A stretch of 64,000 bases of DNA, taken from NCBI RefSeq assembly GCF_012317585.1, contig NZ_CP042909.1, forward strand, positions 930,001 through 994,000. The letters are read 5' to 3'. Below, piece after piece: positions 8,965 to 18,046 of this stretch. The notes below the pieces were generated by a model. It saw only the letters and a list, made by a program, of their open reading frames with translations. It ran no database searches and was not told the origin of the DNA. Within the stretch, counting starts at the first letter, position 1, and each line of letters begins with the position of its first letter. The stretch is from Thermosulfurimonas marina. GTDB taxonomy: Bacteria > Desulfobacterota > Thermodesulfobacteria > Thermodesulfobacteriales > Thermodesulfobacteriaceae. The translations under genes were made by a program, and so were the position numbers.

Positions 8965-11540
8965 CAGGCTTTGGCCTCCGCCCAGTTTCGCCCCCAGGCC
9001 AGGTTGACCTTGAGGGGCACGGAAAGGGGGTAGACCCCCTCCATCTCTTCTCGGACGATCTCCTGGGTCTGTTTAAGTTCTTCCTCCGGGACCTCGAGGA
9101 GGAGTTCGTCGTGGACCTGAAGGATGAGCCGGGCCTTGAGGCCTTCGGCCCGCAGGCGCCGGTCCACCTTCAACATGGCCAGCTTGATGAGGTCCGCTCC
9201 GGAGCCCTGAATAGGGGTGTTGATGGCCGTGCGTTCCGCAAACTCACGCACCGGTCTTTCCGGGGCCGCAAGTCCGGGAATGGGCCTCCGGCGCTTGAGA
9301 AGGGTAGTTACGTAACCCCTCTTCCGGGCCTCCTCCACCACCTCCTCCCGCCAGCGCCTTACTCCGGGATAGCGCTCGAAATACCTTTCCATGAAGGCCT
9401 GGGCTTGTTTATAGTCTATTCCCAGTTCTTTGGAAAGTCCGTAGGCACTCATGCCGTAAGCCAGACCGAAATTGATCACCTTGGCCAGGCGGCGCATCTC
9501 CGGAGTGACCTCCTTGGGCGAGACCCCGAAGATCTCCGCCGCGGTGGCCGCATGGATGTCCCGCCCTTCGGCAAAGGCCCGGCGAAGATTCTCGTCTCCG
9601 GAAAAATGGGCCAGAAGTCGGAGTTCAATCTGCGAATAGTCTGCGGAAAGGAGGACCCAACCCTCCTCGGCCACAAAGGCCCGCCGGATGAGCTCCCCTT
9701 CCTCCCCCTTGATGGGAATATTCTGAAGGTTGGGCTCCTCGGAGGAGAGCCTTCCGGTGGCCGTTCCGGTCTGGTTGAAGGTAGTGTGGACCCGGCCGGC
9801 AGCATCGGCCAGGCGCAAAAGGGGTTCCACATAGGTGGAAAGGAGCTTGTGCCGGGCCCGATAGCGCAGGAGCCGCTCCGGGAGGGGATGTCTTTCGGCC
9901 AGGGCCGAAAGGACCTCCACATCCGTGGAAAAGTCTGTACCTTTAGGGGTACGCTTTCCCCGGGGAAGGCCCAGCTTTTGAAAGAGGATGCGGGAGAGCT
10001 GTCGGCCGGAACGCAGGTTAAAGGGTTCTCCGGCCAGGCGATAGATCTCGGCCTCCAGCTCGGCGAGCTCCTGGCGGAGGTCTTCGGCCAGCCGCGAAAG
10101 ATAGGCCCGGTCCACCCGTACCCCCACCCTTTCCATCCGGAAAAGGACGGCCGAAAGGGGGAGCTCCACCTCGAAAAGGAGCGGGCCAAGACCCGCGGCC
10201 TCCACCGCCTCGCGCAAAAGGGGCCCCAGTTCGGCCAGGGCCAGGGCCCGTTCCCCCATCCCCTTTCCGTCAAGAGAGGCCAGCCTGGCCCCCAGGTGTT
10301 CTTCGGCCAGGCCTTCCAGACTGTAGTCCCGGCGGGTGGGATCCAGCAGCCAGGCCGCCAGCTTCACATCCAGAAGTCCTTCGGCCTCCGGGGCCTCGCC
10401 GGCCAAATGATAGAGGGCCTTGAGATCGTGGACCACCCTTTCCAGCCCCGAAAAGCCGAGAAGTCGCCGGAGGGTCTCCGGCGAGGCCCTTTGGACCACC
10501 CAGGCCCGGCCCTCGGTAGCCACGGAGAGAGACAGAAGCTCTTTGGCGAAAAGACCCTCCCCGGGACGGGCCCAGAGCCCCAGCCTTTCCGAAGAAAGGA
10601 CCTCTCGGGGTAGATCCTCTACGGTGACCACTTCCCCCAAGCTGAGTCTTTCCGCGGGAAGCTCCGCCAGAAGTCTCCGGAACTCCAGCTTGCGAAAGAG
10701 GGCCCGCAGCCGGGTCCAGTCGGGCTCCCGCAAACGATAATGTTCTAGCTCAAGAGGCACCGGAGCAGAGGTGGAAAGCTCAAGCAGCCTGCGGGAGAGA
10801 AAAGCCGCCTCCCGGCCCTCAGAAAGGAGCTTCCGCACCCGGGGCGGAGTCACCTCGTCCAGACGCCGGTAGATCTCCTCTAGAGACCCGAAGGCCCGGA
10901 TGAGGGCCGCGGCGGTCTTCTCCCCGATACCCTTTACCCCGGGAAGATTGTCCGAGGGGTCTCCGGTAAGGGCCCGGAAGTCGGGGAATCTTTCCGGGGG
11001 GACTCCGTAACGCCGCTCCACCTCCTCCGGGGTATAGGTCTTTTCCCGCAAAGGGTCCCATAGATGGACCCGTTCACTCACCAGGCAGAGGAGGTCGCGA
11101 TCTCCGGCCACAATGACCACCGGGTTCGGAAGGCGGACCGCCAGGGTGGCGATAAGGTCGTCGGCCTCATAGCCCGCAAGACTCAGGATGGGGACCCCCA
11201 GGGCCTCGGCTACCTCCCGGATATAGGGAAGTTGGACCACCAGCTCCTCCGGCATGGGCGGGCGGTGGGCCTTATAGTCTTCGTAGGCCTCGTGCCGGAA
11301 GGTGGGCTCCTTTTCGTCCAGACACAAGACCAGATACTCCGGCCGCACCTCCTTGAGGAGGCGCAAGAGCATCCGGGTGAAGACAAAAACCGCCTTGGTG
11401 GGAAGCCCCCAAGAGGTGGAAAGGGGCTCGCGGATAGCGTAGTGGGCCCGGTAGACAAAGGAGGTCCCGTCTATGAGATAGACGACCGGGCCCTCTCCGG
11501 CCTTAGGTAAAACGATTGAGGATCCAGGTGACGATCTCAC
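8964..11540 (-). CDS. polA: DNA polymerase I with apparently inactive proofreading domain
   Basis: Repair and Okazaki-fragment polymerase. Domains in order: 5'-3' nuclease (LIDGTSFVYRAHYAI, VIVAGDRDLL, residues about 20-290), a shortened 3'-5' exonuclease-like domain (about 310-460), and the polymerase domain with SADYSQIELR (motif A), FGLAYGMSAYGLS (motif B) and QVHDELLLE (motif C). The exonuclease segment lacks the DxE of motif I, so proofreading is probably lost, as in Thermus PolA. 858 residues. The start used is GTG at 11540, which overlaps the upstream gene by 38 bases and has no strong Shine-Dalgarno sequence; I see no better in-frame start before the conserved LIDGT. Confidence 0.93.
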   Translation of the reverse strand: MRSSPGSSIVLPKAGEGPVVYLIDGTSFVYRAHYAIREPLSTSWGLPTKAVFVFTRMLLRLLKEVRPEYLVLCLDEKEPTFRHEAYEDYKAHRPPMPEELVVQLPYIREVAEALGVPILSLAGYEADDLIATLAVRLPNPVVIVAGDRDLLCLVSERVHLWDPLREKTYTPEEVERRYGVPPERFPDFRALTGDPSDNLPGVKGIGEKTAAALIRAFGSLEEIYRRLDEVTPPRVRKLLSEGREAAFLSRRLLELSTSAPVPLELEHYRLREPDWTRLRALFRKLEFRRLLAELPAERLSLGEVVTVEDLPREVLSSERLGLWARPGEGLFAKELLSLSVATEGRAWVVQRASPETLRRLLGFSGLERVVHDLKALYHLAGEAPEAEGLLDVKLAAWLLDPTRRDYSLEGLAEEHLGARLASLDGKGMGERALALAELGPLLREAVEAAGLGPLLFEVELPLSAVLFRMERVGVRVDRAYLSRLAEDLRQELAELEAEIYRLAGEPFNLRSGRQLSRILFQKLGLPRGKRTPKGTDFSTDVEVLSALAERHPLPERLLRYRARHKLLSTYVEPLLRLADAAGRVHTTFNQTGTATGRLSSEEPNLQNIPIKGEEGELIRRAFVAEEGWVLLSADYSQIELRLLAHFSGDENLRRAFAEGRDIHAATAAEIFGVSPKEVTPEMRRLAKVINFGLAYGMSAYGLSKELGIDYKQAQAFMERYFERYPGVRRWREEVVEEARKRGYVTTLLKRRRPIPGLAAPERPVREFAERTAINTPIQGSGADLIKLAMLKVDRRLRAEGLKARLILQVHDELLLEVPEEELKQTQEIVREEMEGVYPLSVPLKVNLAWGRNWAEAKA

Positions 11541-11988
11541 TTTTGAGATTCATTTCCTCTTCCGGGGTCATGGTGGTCAGCCAGCGGAGGATCCACTTCT
11601 GGAGCCGGTTGAGATGGGTCTTGTTGAGCTTTTCCCCATAAACCATCTCCAGGGCCTGGAGGTACCAGACGAAGATGGCGTGGATGGGCATGTAGCGATA
11701 TTCCATGGTAATGGGGTAGAGCACCTCGTAAAAGGCCCGGTTCTGAAACTTCTTGTCCGGCTCCCCGGTGAACTTGCGGATGGTGAGCCGGGAGACCGGC
11801 CCCTCCTCTCCGCTGGGCGGCTCCTCCCCCTGGAGATAGGCCAGGTTCTGCTGCAGGAGTTCGTACCGCTCCTGATGCTGGCGGATAATATTTTCCTGAA
11901 GGGCCATGAGGGCCAGGGGGTTTTCCCGCTCCCGGTAATATTTGGCCAGTTTCTGGCGTAAAACCGATTTCCGACTTCGACCACCCAT
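11503..11988 (-). CDS. Conserved-looking hypothetical protein, 161 residues
   Basis: I do not recognise the family. The product is soluble and charged, with a helical N-terminal part (LAKYYRERENPLALMALQENII) and a Trp/Tyr-rich C-terminal half (FVWYLQALEMVYGEKLN, KWILRWLTTM). No signal peptide or membrane segment. The ATG at 11988 is preceded by GGGGAGG at good spacing, better than the in-frame GTG at 12006. Its 3' end overlaps polA by 38 bases and rsmG lies upstream, so it is probably co-transcribed with them. Confidence 0.7.
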   Translation of the reverse strand: MGGRSRKSVLRQKLAKYYRERENPLALMALQENIIRQHQERYELLQQNLAYLQGEEPPSGEEGPVSRLTIRKFTGEPDKKFQNRAFYEVLYPITMEYRYMPIHAIFVWYLQALEMVYGEKLNKTHLNRLQKWILRWLTTMTPEEEMNLKSEIVTWILNRFT

Positions 11989-12065
11989 TTTTGGATACCT
12001 CCCCACACAAGGTCTCCTTCAAAAAGACCACAAGGAGGCCTTTCTTTCAAGGTCTGCGGAGCTAT

Positions 12066-12716
12066 TCAGGGGGAAAGGCCAAAAAGAAGGAGCTTTCTCA
12101 GGCCCCGACCCTGCGGAAGCGCAAAGGGAATCTCTCCCAGGATCTCCAGGCCCTCCGGTCGGCCGTAGGGTTCCACCTCCTGGCGCCAGAGATAGAAGGC
12201 CTGACCCGGGGGGGCAAGAAGGGCCCGGGCGTGGCGCACAAATTTCTCCACCGAACCGTAGCCCCGAGCCACCACCACCGGAAAGCGCTCCTCCGGGAAG
12301 GTGCGGCCTAGGTGGCAATTTACGGCCCGGATCCCGGAAAGACCCAGTTCGGCGATCATCTCCTCCAGAAAGGCTACCCGACCCGGATGGGCCTCATAGA
12401 GGACGATCTCCAGCTCCGGCCGGGCAAGCTTGAGGACCAGCCCGGGGATTCCGCCCCCGGGGCCCAGATCGGCCAGGGGATAGCCTCCCTCCGGAAGGAA
12501 GGCGGCCAGTACTAAGGCCTCAGAGACGGCGTAAAGGAGCCTTTCTTCGGGGCTCTTAAAGGCCGTAAGGTTTAACTCTTCGGCCCGGGCGGCCAGGGCC
12601 GAAAGATAGCGAAAAAGGGGATAGACCAAGGGCCGGGCCTCGAAGGGCAGTCCATATTCCTGCCCCATCTCCCCCAGGAGAAAAAAGGCCCTTTCCGGAG
12701 ACCAGCTACCTTCCAT
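12066..12716 (-). CDS. rsmG: 16S rRNA (guanine527-N7)-methyltransferase RsmG
   Basis: Methylates N7 of G527 of 16S rRNA using S-adenosylmethionine. The GidB/RsmG fold is shown by the SAM motif [15 protein letters not shown] (about residues 80-95), [19 protein letters not shown], and [17 protein letters not shown]. 216 residues, the usual size. The start overlaps the pyrG stop by 11 bases, indicating translational coupling. No mnmG or parA is adjacent, unlike in many bacteria where rsmG sits near the origin. Confidence 0.93.
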   Translation of the reverse strand: MEGSWSPERAFFLLGEMGQEYGLPFEARPLVYPLFRYLSALAARAEELNLTAFKSPEERLLYAVSEALVLAAFLPEGGYPLADLGPGGGIPGLVLKLARPELEIVLYEAHPGRVAFLEEMIAELGLSGIRAVNCHLGRTFPEERFPVVVARGYGSVEKFVRHARALLAPPGQAFYLWRQEVEPYGRPEGLEILGEIPFALPQGRGLRKLLLFGLSP

Positions 12717-14367
12717 GCCGGTGATCTAAGGCCGCCCGGATAAAGGAGGCAAAGAGGGGATGCGGCTCCATGGGCCGGGAACGGAACTCCGGATGAAACT
12801 GACAGCCCACAAACCAGGGATGTCCCTCAATCTCGATGATTTCTACCAGTTCTCCGTCCGGAGACAGACCGGCAATGCGCAGGCCTTTTTCGGTGAGGAT
12901 CTCCCGGTACTGGTTGTTGAATTCATAGCGGTGCCGGTGCCGCTCAAAGACCTCCTCGCAGCCGTAAGCCCGGTGCGCAATAGTCCCCGGGACCAGACGA
13001 CAGGGATAGGCCCCGAGGCGCATGGTCCCGCCCTTGTCGCACTTTTCGTCGCGGACTTCCACCCGCTGCGTACGGTAATTGAACCATTCCCGCATAAGAT
13101 AGATCACCGGATGCGGAGTATCGGGGTCGAACTCCGTGGAATTGGCTCCGGAGAGCCCGGCCACATTGCGGGCAAACTCGATGACCGCAAGCTGCATCCC
13201 CAGACAGATCCCGAAAAAGGGGAGCCCCTTCTCCCGGGCGTAGCGGATGGCCTCCATCTTGCCTTCCGCCCCCCGGTAGCCGAATCCTCCCGGGACCAGG
13301 ACCCCGTCCACCCCGGAAAGGAGCTCCGCCACGTTTTCGGGGGTAATCTCGTCGGCCGAAAGATAGCGAATGTTTACCCGGGCCTCGTTGGCCAGGCCCC
13401 CGTGCACCAGGGCCTCGTGTAAACTCTTATAGGAATCCTTGAGGTCCACATATTTGCCCACCACGGCAATGGTGACCTCTTCCCGGGGGTTTCGGTAACG
13501 CTGGACTAGCTCTTCCCAGGAGGAAAGGTCCGGCTCCCGGGTCCAGATGTTGAGAAGTTCTACGATCTTTTCGTCCAGCCCCTCCTGGTGAAAGACCAGG
13601 GGAATCTCGTAGATGCAGTCCACGTCCTTAGCGGTAATGACCGCGTCTTCTTCCACATTACAGAAAAGGGCGATCTTCTTTTTGACCTCCGGAGGTAAAA
13701 AGCGCTCCGTGCGGCAAAGCAGGATGTCGGGCTGGATTCCGATGGCCCGCAATTCCTTTACGCTGTGCTGGGTGGGTTTGGTCTTGAGTTCCCCAGCGGT
13801 CTTGATGTAGGGCACATAGGTAAGATGGATATAAAGGGTATTCTCCCGGCCCAGATCGTAGCGGAGCTGTCGAATGGCCTCCAGAAAGGGCAGACTTTCG
13901 ATATCCCCCACCGTGCCTCCGATCTCAATGATGGCCACATCCACCTCGCTTCCGGCTAGCTGCACGATGGCGGCCTTGATCTCGTCGGTCACATGAGGAA
14001 TGATCTGAACCGTACCCCCCAGGTAGTCTCCGCGGCGCTCTTTGGTGATCACCGAAAAATAGATCTTCCCCGAGGTGTAATTGTTCTTATGGCCCATGCG
14101 GGCGGAGGTGAAGCGTTCGTAATGGCCCAGGTCGAGATCGGTCTCCGCCCCGTCATCGGTGACGTAGACCTCCCCGTGCTGGAAAGGATTCATGGTCCCG
14201 GGGTCCACATTGATATAGGGGTCGAGCTTTTGGAAGGTCACGCGCAGGCCCCGGGCCTCCAGGAGGGCCCCGATGGCGGCCGAGGCCAGGCCCTTGCCCA
14301 GCGAAGAAAGGACCCCTCCGGTCACAAAGATGAACTTGGTGTGGAATCCACGCTTTTTCCTGCCCAT
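12706..14367 (-). CDS. pyrG: CTP synthase
   Basis: ATP-dependent amination of UTP to CTP with glutamine as nitrogen donor. The N-terminal synthase domain begins [20 protein letters not shown], with GTVGDIES and the CTP-site segments. The C-terminal class I glutamine amidotransferase has the nucleophile in FFGICLGMQ and the His-Glu pair in CQFHPEF. 553 residues, full length. It is preceded by a small membrane protein gene 12 bases upstream and followed by rsmG. Confidence 0.97.
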   Translation of the reverse strand: MGRKKRGFHTKFIFVTGGVLSSLGKGLASAAIGALLEARGLRVTFQKLDPYINVDPGTMNPFQHGEVYVTDDGAETDLDLGHYERFTSARMGHKNNYTSGKIYFSVITKERRGDYLGGTVQIIPHVTDEIKAAIVQLAGSEVDVAIIEIGGTVGDIESLPFLEAIRQLRYDLGRENTLYIHLTYVPYIKTAGELKTKPTQHSVKELRAIGIQPDILLCRTERFLPPEVKKKIALFCNVEEDAVITAKDVDCIYEIPLVFHQEGLDEKIVELLNIWTREPDLSSWEELVQRYRNPREEVTIAVVGKYVDLKDSYKSLHEALVHGGLANEARVNIRYLSADEITPENVAELLSGVDGVLVPGGFGYRGAEGKMEAIRYAREKGLPFFGICLGMQLAVIEFARNVAGLSGANSTEFDPDTPHPVIYLMREWFNYRTQRVEVRDEKCDKGGTMRLGAYPCRLVPGTIAHRAYGCEEVFERHRHRYEFNNQYREILTEKGLRIAGLSPDGELVEIIEIEGHPWFVGCQFHPEFRSRPMEPHPLFASFIRAALDHRHGR

Positions 14368-14379
14368 CCAATTTTCTCC

Positions 14380-14808
14380 CTAAGGTTTCTCCGGTGTCTT
14401 TTCCGGGAGGCCTTCCCTGGATTTTCGACGAAACTCGGCATAAATCCGCTCCGAGCGCACTCCCCGAAGCTTAAGGGCCACCACCTTCTCCGGCAAAAAG
14501 GCCGGCCCCAGGGAGTGCACAAAGACCACCCCTTCCATCCGCCCCAGGCTCCGGCCCACTCCCTCGGCATAATATAGCACCACCAAGAGGGGCTCCGGAG
14601 GCCTTCGGGAAAGCTCGATCTTGAGGATCCGGTCCCGCGAATCCTCCGTCCAGAAGCTCAACTCCCCCACCGCTTTGCCGGCCGGGGAAAAAAGGGGATA
14701 CCGGGAAAGGAGGCTCCGCCGGTGTTCCGTCCGGTAGTAACGGGCCAAAAGAAGGGCCAAGATCAAGATGACCAAAAAGACCAGATTCCATAGCGGATTC
14801 TTACGCAT
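14380..14808 (-). CDS. Hypothetical membrane-anchored protein, 142 residues
   Basis: A single N-terminal hydrophobic helix (about residues 8-22, LVFLVILILALLLA) is followed by a basic stretch and a roughly 110-residue domain, probably extracytoplasmic, with alternating beta-like segments (LLVVLYYAEG, GVVFVHSLG). I do not recognise the family. It has the general look of LptC-like or other single-span periplasmic proteins, but there is no diagnostic motif. It lies 12 bases upstream of pyrG and is divergent from the YkgJ-like gene. Confidence 0.6.
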   Translation of the reverse strand: MRKNPLWNLVFLVILILALLLARYYRTEHRRSLLSRYPLFSPAGKAVGELSFWTEDSRDRILKIELSRRPPEPLLVVLYYAEGVGRSLGRMEGVVFVHSLGPAFLPEKVVALKLRGVRSERIYAEFRRKSREGLPEKTPEKP

Positions 14809-14869
14809 GGGTCTTTGCCTGGGAAGCTTTCTGAGGTATTTTAGCCCAAAAATCTGTGGGGGACAAAAA

Positions 14870-15589
14870 GTGGAAGAGCCGGTCTTCGATCCCCGGGAGC
14901 TTACCCTGGAGGACGAATTCGTCTTTGCCTGTCATCCCGGGGTGCCCTGTTTCAATAAGTGTTGTTACGACGTGCATCTGGTGCTTTCTCCTTACGATTT
15001 CCTGCGGCTGCGCCAGGCCCTGGGACTCTCTCCCGAGGAATTCCTCGAGCGCTACGGCGAGGCCTATATCGGGGAGGTCACCCAGCTTCCGGTGGTCTCG
15101 GTTTACATGCAAAGCCACGACTTTGCCTGCCCCTTCCTCACTCCGGAGGGCTGCCGGGTCTATGCCCATCGCCCTTCGGCCTGCCGCACCTATCCTCTGG
15201 CCCGCTTCCTCCGGGAGGATCGCGAAAGCGGCCGGCCCCGGGAGGTCTATCGCATCATCCGGGAGACCCACTGCAAGGGGCATTACGAAAGGCGCCCCAT
15301 CACCGTGCGGGACTATATTGAGGAACAGGGGCTGGGACCCTATCTCCGCTTCAACGACCTTTTCGGAGAGGTGGTGGCCCGGCGCCAGGCCCACGCCGAA
15401 ACCCCCCTTACCGGAGACCAGCTGGACTTGATCTTTCTGGCCCTTTACGATCTGCCGAACTTTCGGGAGGAGATCCGCCGGGGGCATCTGGCGGTGGATC
15501 TTCCCGGAGCGGTGGAGGAACTTCCGGAGGAGGCCTTGCTTGAGGCCGGAATCCGTTTCGTCCTCAAGGAAGTCCTGACCTTCGACTAA
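14870..15589 (+). CDS. YkgJ-family cysteine-cluster protein
   Basis: Putative zinc- or iron-chelating protein. The family signature is present as CHPGVPCFNKCC near residue 20 and CPFL...GCRVYAHRPSACRTYPL near 85-110. Function in the family is poorly defined. The start chosen is GTG at 14870, behind GGGGGA at 7-base spacing; the upstream ATG at 14768 would add an extension overlapping the divergent gene. 239 residues. It heads a plus-strand run of nine genes with spacings of at most about 13 bases. Confidence 0.8.
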   Translation: MEEPVFDPRELTLEDEFVFACHPGVPCFNKCCYDVHLVLSPYDFLRLRQALGLSPEEFLERYGEAYIGEVTQLPVVSVYMQSHDFACPFLTPEGCRVYAHRPSACRTYPLARFLREDRESGRPREVYRIIRETHCKGHYERRPITVRDYIEEQGLGPYLRFNDLFGEVVARRQAHAETPLTGDQLDLIFLALYDLPNFREEIRRGHLAVDLPGAVEELPEEALLEAGIRFVLKEVLTFD

Positions 15590-15601
15590 CCGGGAGGCCC
15601 C

Positions 15602-16225
15602 TTGAAAGACCTTCGTCTTCGACTTTTCCTCTTAGGGATCCTTCTCCTCTGGGTCGGCTGGGCCCGGGCCCTTGAGGTCACCGTAGTGCGGGCCTTGGAC
15701 GGGGACACTGTGGTCCTTTCCGATGGAAAGCGATTGCGCTACGCCGGCATTGACGCCCCGGAACTCCACCGGAAAGAGGGTCCGCCGGAGCCCTTGGCCC
15801 GCGAGGCCTGGCTCCTCAATCGCCAGCTGGTAGAAGGGCGTCGGCTGCGTTTTGAGCCCGCAGCCCGCCGGCGGGATCGCTACGGGCGTCTTCTGGGCTA
15901 CCTCTTTCTGCCCGACGGGCGCCTGGTCTCCGAAGTCCTGGTCTCCCGGGGCCTGGCCTTTGCCTGCTTCTGGCCCGGGGCGGCCCGCTATCGGGAACAC
16001 CTGCTGGCCGTCCAGAGGGAGGCCCTGGCTAAGGGGCGGGGAATCTTCGGGGTCCTGCGGGACACCGACCCCTATTACGTGGGCAACCGGGCCTCGCGGC
16101 GTTTCCATCGTCCCCACTGTCCCCATGCCCAACATATCCGCCGAAAGATTCTCTTTCACTCCCTCTATGAGGCCCTCTACGCCGGATATTGCCCGGCCCG
16201 GGGTTGTCGTCCCGGATTTCCGTGA
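15602..16225 (+). CDS. Secreted thermonuclease-like (SNase) protein with C-terminal metal-binding motif
   Basis: A TTG start behind GGGAGG gives a signal peptide (LFLLGILLLWVGWARA). The staphylococcal-nuclease fold follows with VRALDGDTVVL, LRYAGIDAPELH and DRYGRLLGYLF, which carry the catalytic Arg/Asp/Glu set. After the nuclease domain, residues about 160-205 have the pattern RFHRPHCPHAQHI...AGYCPARGC, like the Ada/'MPN' metal-binding tail found on some secreted nucleases. 207 residues. The stop overlaps a possible GTG start of pheA. Confidence 0.85.
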   Translation: MKDLRLRLFLLGILLLWVGWARALEVTVVRALDGDTVVLSDGKRLRYAGIDAPELHRKEGPPEPLAREAWLLNRQLVEGRRLRFEPAARRRDRYGRLLGYLFLPDGRLVSEVLVSRGLAFACFWPGAARYREHLLAVQREALAKGRGIFGVLRDTDPYYVGNRASRRFHRPHCPHAQHIRRKILFHSLYEALYAGYCPARGCRPGFP

Positions 16226-16242
16226 ATAAAGTAAATTCGGCC

Positions 16243-17313
16243 ATGAAGGAGCTGGAAAAACTTCGCCAGGAAATAGACCAGCTGGATCGCCGGCTGCTCG
16301 AGCTCCTTCACCGGCGTTTCGAGTTGGCTAAGGCCATCGGCGAGATCAAGCGCCGGGAAGGACAGGGGCCCCTCGATCTCTCCCGGGAAAGGGAGGTGGT
16401 GCGCAAGCTCCTGGACCTCAACCGCGGGGCCTTTCCCGAGGACTCCCTGCGGGCGGTGGTGCTGGAGATCATCAACGCCTGCCGCCAGGCCCAGGAGCCT
16501 ACCCGGGTGGCCTATCTGGGGCCTGAGGCCACCTTCAGCCACATGGCTGCCCTAGAGTTTTTCGGACACAGTACGGAATATGTCCCCCTAGAGTCGGTTC
16601 TCGACGTCTTCGAGGAGGTGGAAAGCGAACGGGCCCGTTTTGGAGTGGTCCCGGTGGAAAACTCCATCGAGGGCACGGTCTCCATCACCCTGGATGCCGT
16701 CTCTCAGTACCGGGTCAAGGTCTGCGGGGAGGTCTATGTGCCCATCAGCCACCACCTCCTCAATCAGACCGGCCGCAAGGAGGATATCCGCAAGGTCCTT
16801 TCCCATCCTCACGCCCTGGCCCAGTGTCGGCGGTGGCTGCGCAAGAATCTGCCCTCGGTGGCCGTGGAGGAGGTGGCCTCCACGGCGCTGGCCGCCCGCT
16901 GGGCGGCGGTGGACCCTTCGGTGGCGGCGGTGGCCAGCCCGCTGGCGGCCCGCACCTATCACCTCCAGGTGGTGGCCAAACACATCGAAGACTACCGGGG
17001 CAACGTGACCCGCTTCTGGGTCATCGGTAAGGAGACCCCTTCGCCCAGCGGCAGGGACAAGACCTCGCTTTTTTTCAGCGTCTCGGACCGCCCCGGAGCC
17101 CTCTATGCCGTCCTGCGGGCCTTTGCCGAACGCCGCATCAACCTCACCAAGATCGAAAGCCGTCCGGCCAAAAGTGAACCCTGGCGCTATCTCTTTTTTC
17201 TGGACTGTGAAGGGCATGTGGAGGATCCCGGCCTTTCCGAATGCCTGGAGGAGGTGCGGCGGCATTGTCTGCATCTGGAATGGCTTGGGTCCTATCCGCG
17301 GGGAGACCTCTAG
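16243..17313 (+). CDS. pheA: Bifunctional chorismate mutase / prephenate dehydratase
   Basis: P-protein of phenylalanine synthesis. Residues 1-85 form an AroQ chorismate mutase (LRQEIDQLDRRLLELL, AKAIGEIKR). The dehydratase starts at RVAYLGPEATFSHMAA and includes the catalytic TRF of NVTRFWVIG. A C-terminal ACT domain (FFSVSDRPGALYAVL, NLTKIESRP) binds phenylalanine for feedback inhibition. About 356 residues. The ATG at 16243 is used; a GTG at 16222 overlaps the preceding stop as GTGA and is an alternative. Confidence 0.95.
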   Translation: MKELEKLRQEIDQLDRRLLELLHRRFELAKAIGEIKRREGQGPLDLSREREVVRKLLDLNRGAFPEDSLRAVVLEIINACRQAQEPTRVAYLGPEATFSHMAALEFFGHSTEYVPLESVLDVFEEVESERARFGVVPVENSIEGTVSITLDAVSQYRVKVCGEVYVPISHHLLNQTGRKEDIRKVLSHPHALAQCRRWLRKNLPSVAVEEVASTALAARWAAVDPSVAAVASPLAARTYHLQVVAKHIEDYRGNVTRFWVIGKETPSPSGRDKTSLFFSVSDRPGALYAVLRAFAERRINLTKIESRPAKSEPWRYLFFLDCEGHVEDPGLSECLEEVRRHCLHLEWLGSYPRGDL

Positions 17314-17789
17314 GCCGCCGGGGGCGTCTGCTCCCCTGCCCCCACATCCTGGCCGAGACCTCGGCCTTGGCCGAAGAGTTAGTCTTCGAACACTACAGGC
17401 TTTCTCCCCGCCTTTTGCGGCAGATCCAATACGAAGCCCGGTTCCTGAAAGAAGGCTGGCCTTTTCCTGAAGAGGCCCTGGCGGTCCTGGTGCGGGGACG
17501 CCGACCCCGGGGGCCGGAATCCTACTGCATCTACTTCCCGTATGGAAGACCCCTTCCCTGCAGCCGGGCTTTTCTCCCGGCCCTTATGCTTTATATTTTT
17601 ACCCACGAATTAGTACACATGGTGCGTTTTGCCCGTTACGAGGCCTCCTATTACCTGGGGGCCGAAAGGCGAGGCGAGGAAGAGGCCAGGGTCCACACCA
17701 AGACCCGGGAGATCCTGCGCCCTCTGGGACATTTCCCGGGTCTGGCCGAGACCCTGGAGCGTTTTGACCAAATCTATGCCAGGAGGTGA
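17280..17789 (+). CDS. Small HExxH putative metalloprotease-like protein
   Basis: Unrecognised 169-residue protein with a clear zincin motif, [11 protein letters not shown] (near residue 105), followed about 25 residues later by acidic residues in RGEEEARVH that could supply a third ligand. No signal peptide or membrane segment is obvious. It overlaps the end of pheA by 34 bases and ends just before the FmdB gene, whose Shine-Dalgarno sequence lies in its last codons. It may be a minimal metallopeptidase or a non-catalytic relative. Confidence 0.65.
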   Translation: MAWVLSAGRPLGRRGRLLPCPHILAETSALAEELVFEHYRLSPRLLRQIQYEARFLKEGWPFPEEALAVLVRGRRPRGPESYCIYFPYGRPLPCSRAFLPALMLYIFTHELVHMVRFARYEASYYLGAERRGEEEARVHTKTREILRPLGHFPGLAETLERFDQIYARR

Positions 17790-17794
17790 GGCCC

Positions 17795-18046
17795 ATGCCC
17801 ATCTACGAATACGAATGTGAAGGCTGCGGAAAGAGGCTTGAAGTCTGGCAGAAGATTACCGACGAGCCCCTTGCCACCTGCGAGTCTTGTGGAGGAAAAC
17901 TCCACAAGCTCATCAGCCAGAGCTCCTTTATCCTCAAGGGCACGGGCTGGTACGTTACCGATTACGCTCGCAAGGAACGCAAGGAGACCCAGAAGGAAGA
18001 TTCCGGAAGTTCCGGCACCCAAGACTCCGGAAAAGAGTCCTCTTAA
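17795..18046 (+). CDS. FmdB-family zinc-ribbon protein
   Basis: 83 residues beginning MPIYEYEC, the hallmark of the FmdB putative regulatory family. Two CxxC knuckles (CEGCG and CESCGG) form one zinc ribbon, followed by a Ser/Glu-rich low-complexity tail. The ATG at 17795 lies eight bases after AGGAGG. The molecular role of this family is not settled. Confidence 0.88.
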   Translation: MPIYEYECEGCGKRLEVWQKITDEPLATCESCGGKLHKLISQSSFILKGTGWYVTDYARKERKETQKEDSGSSGTQDSGKESS

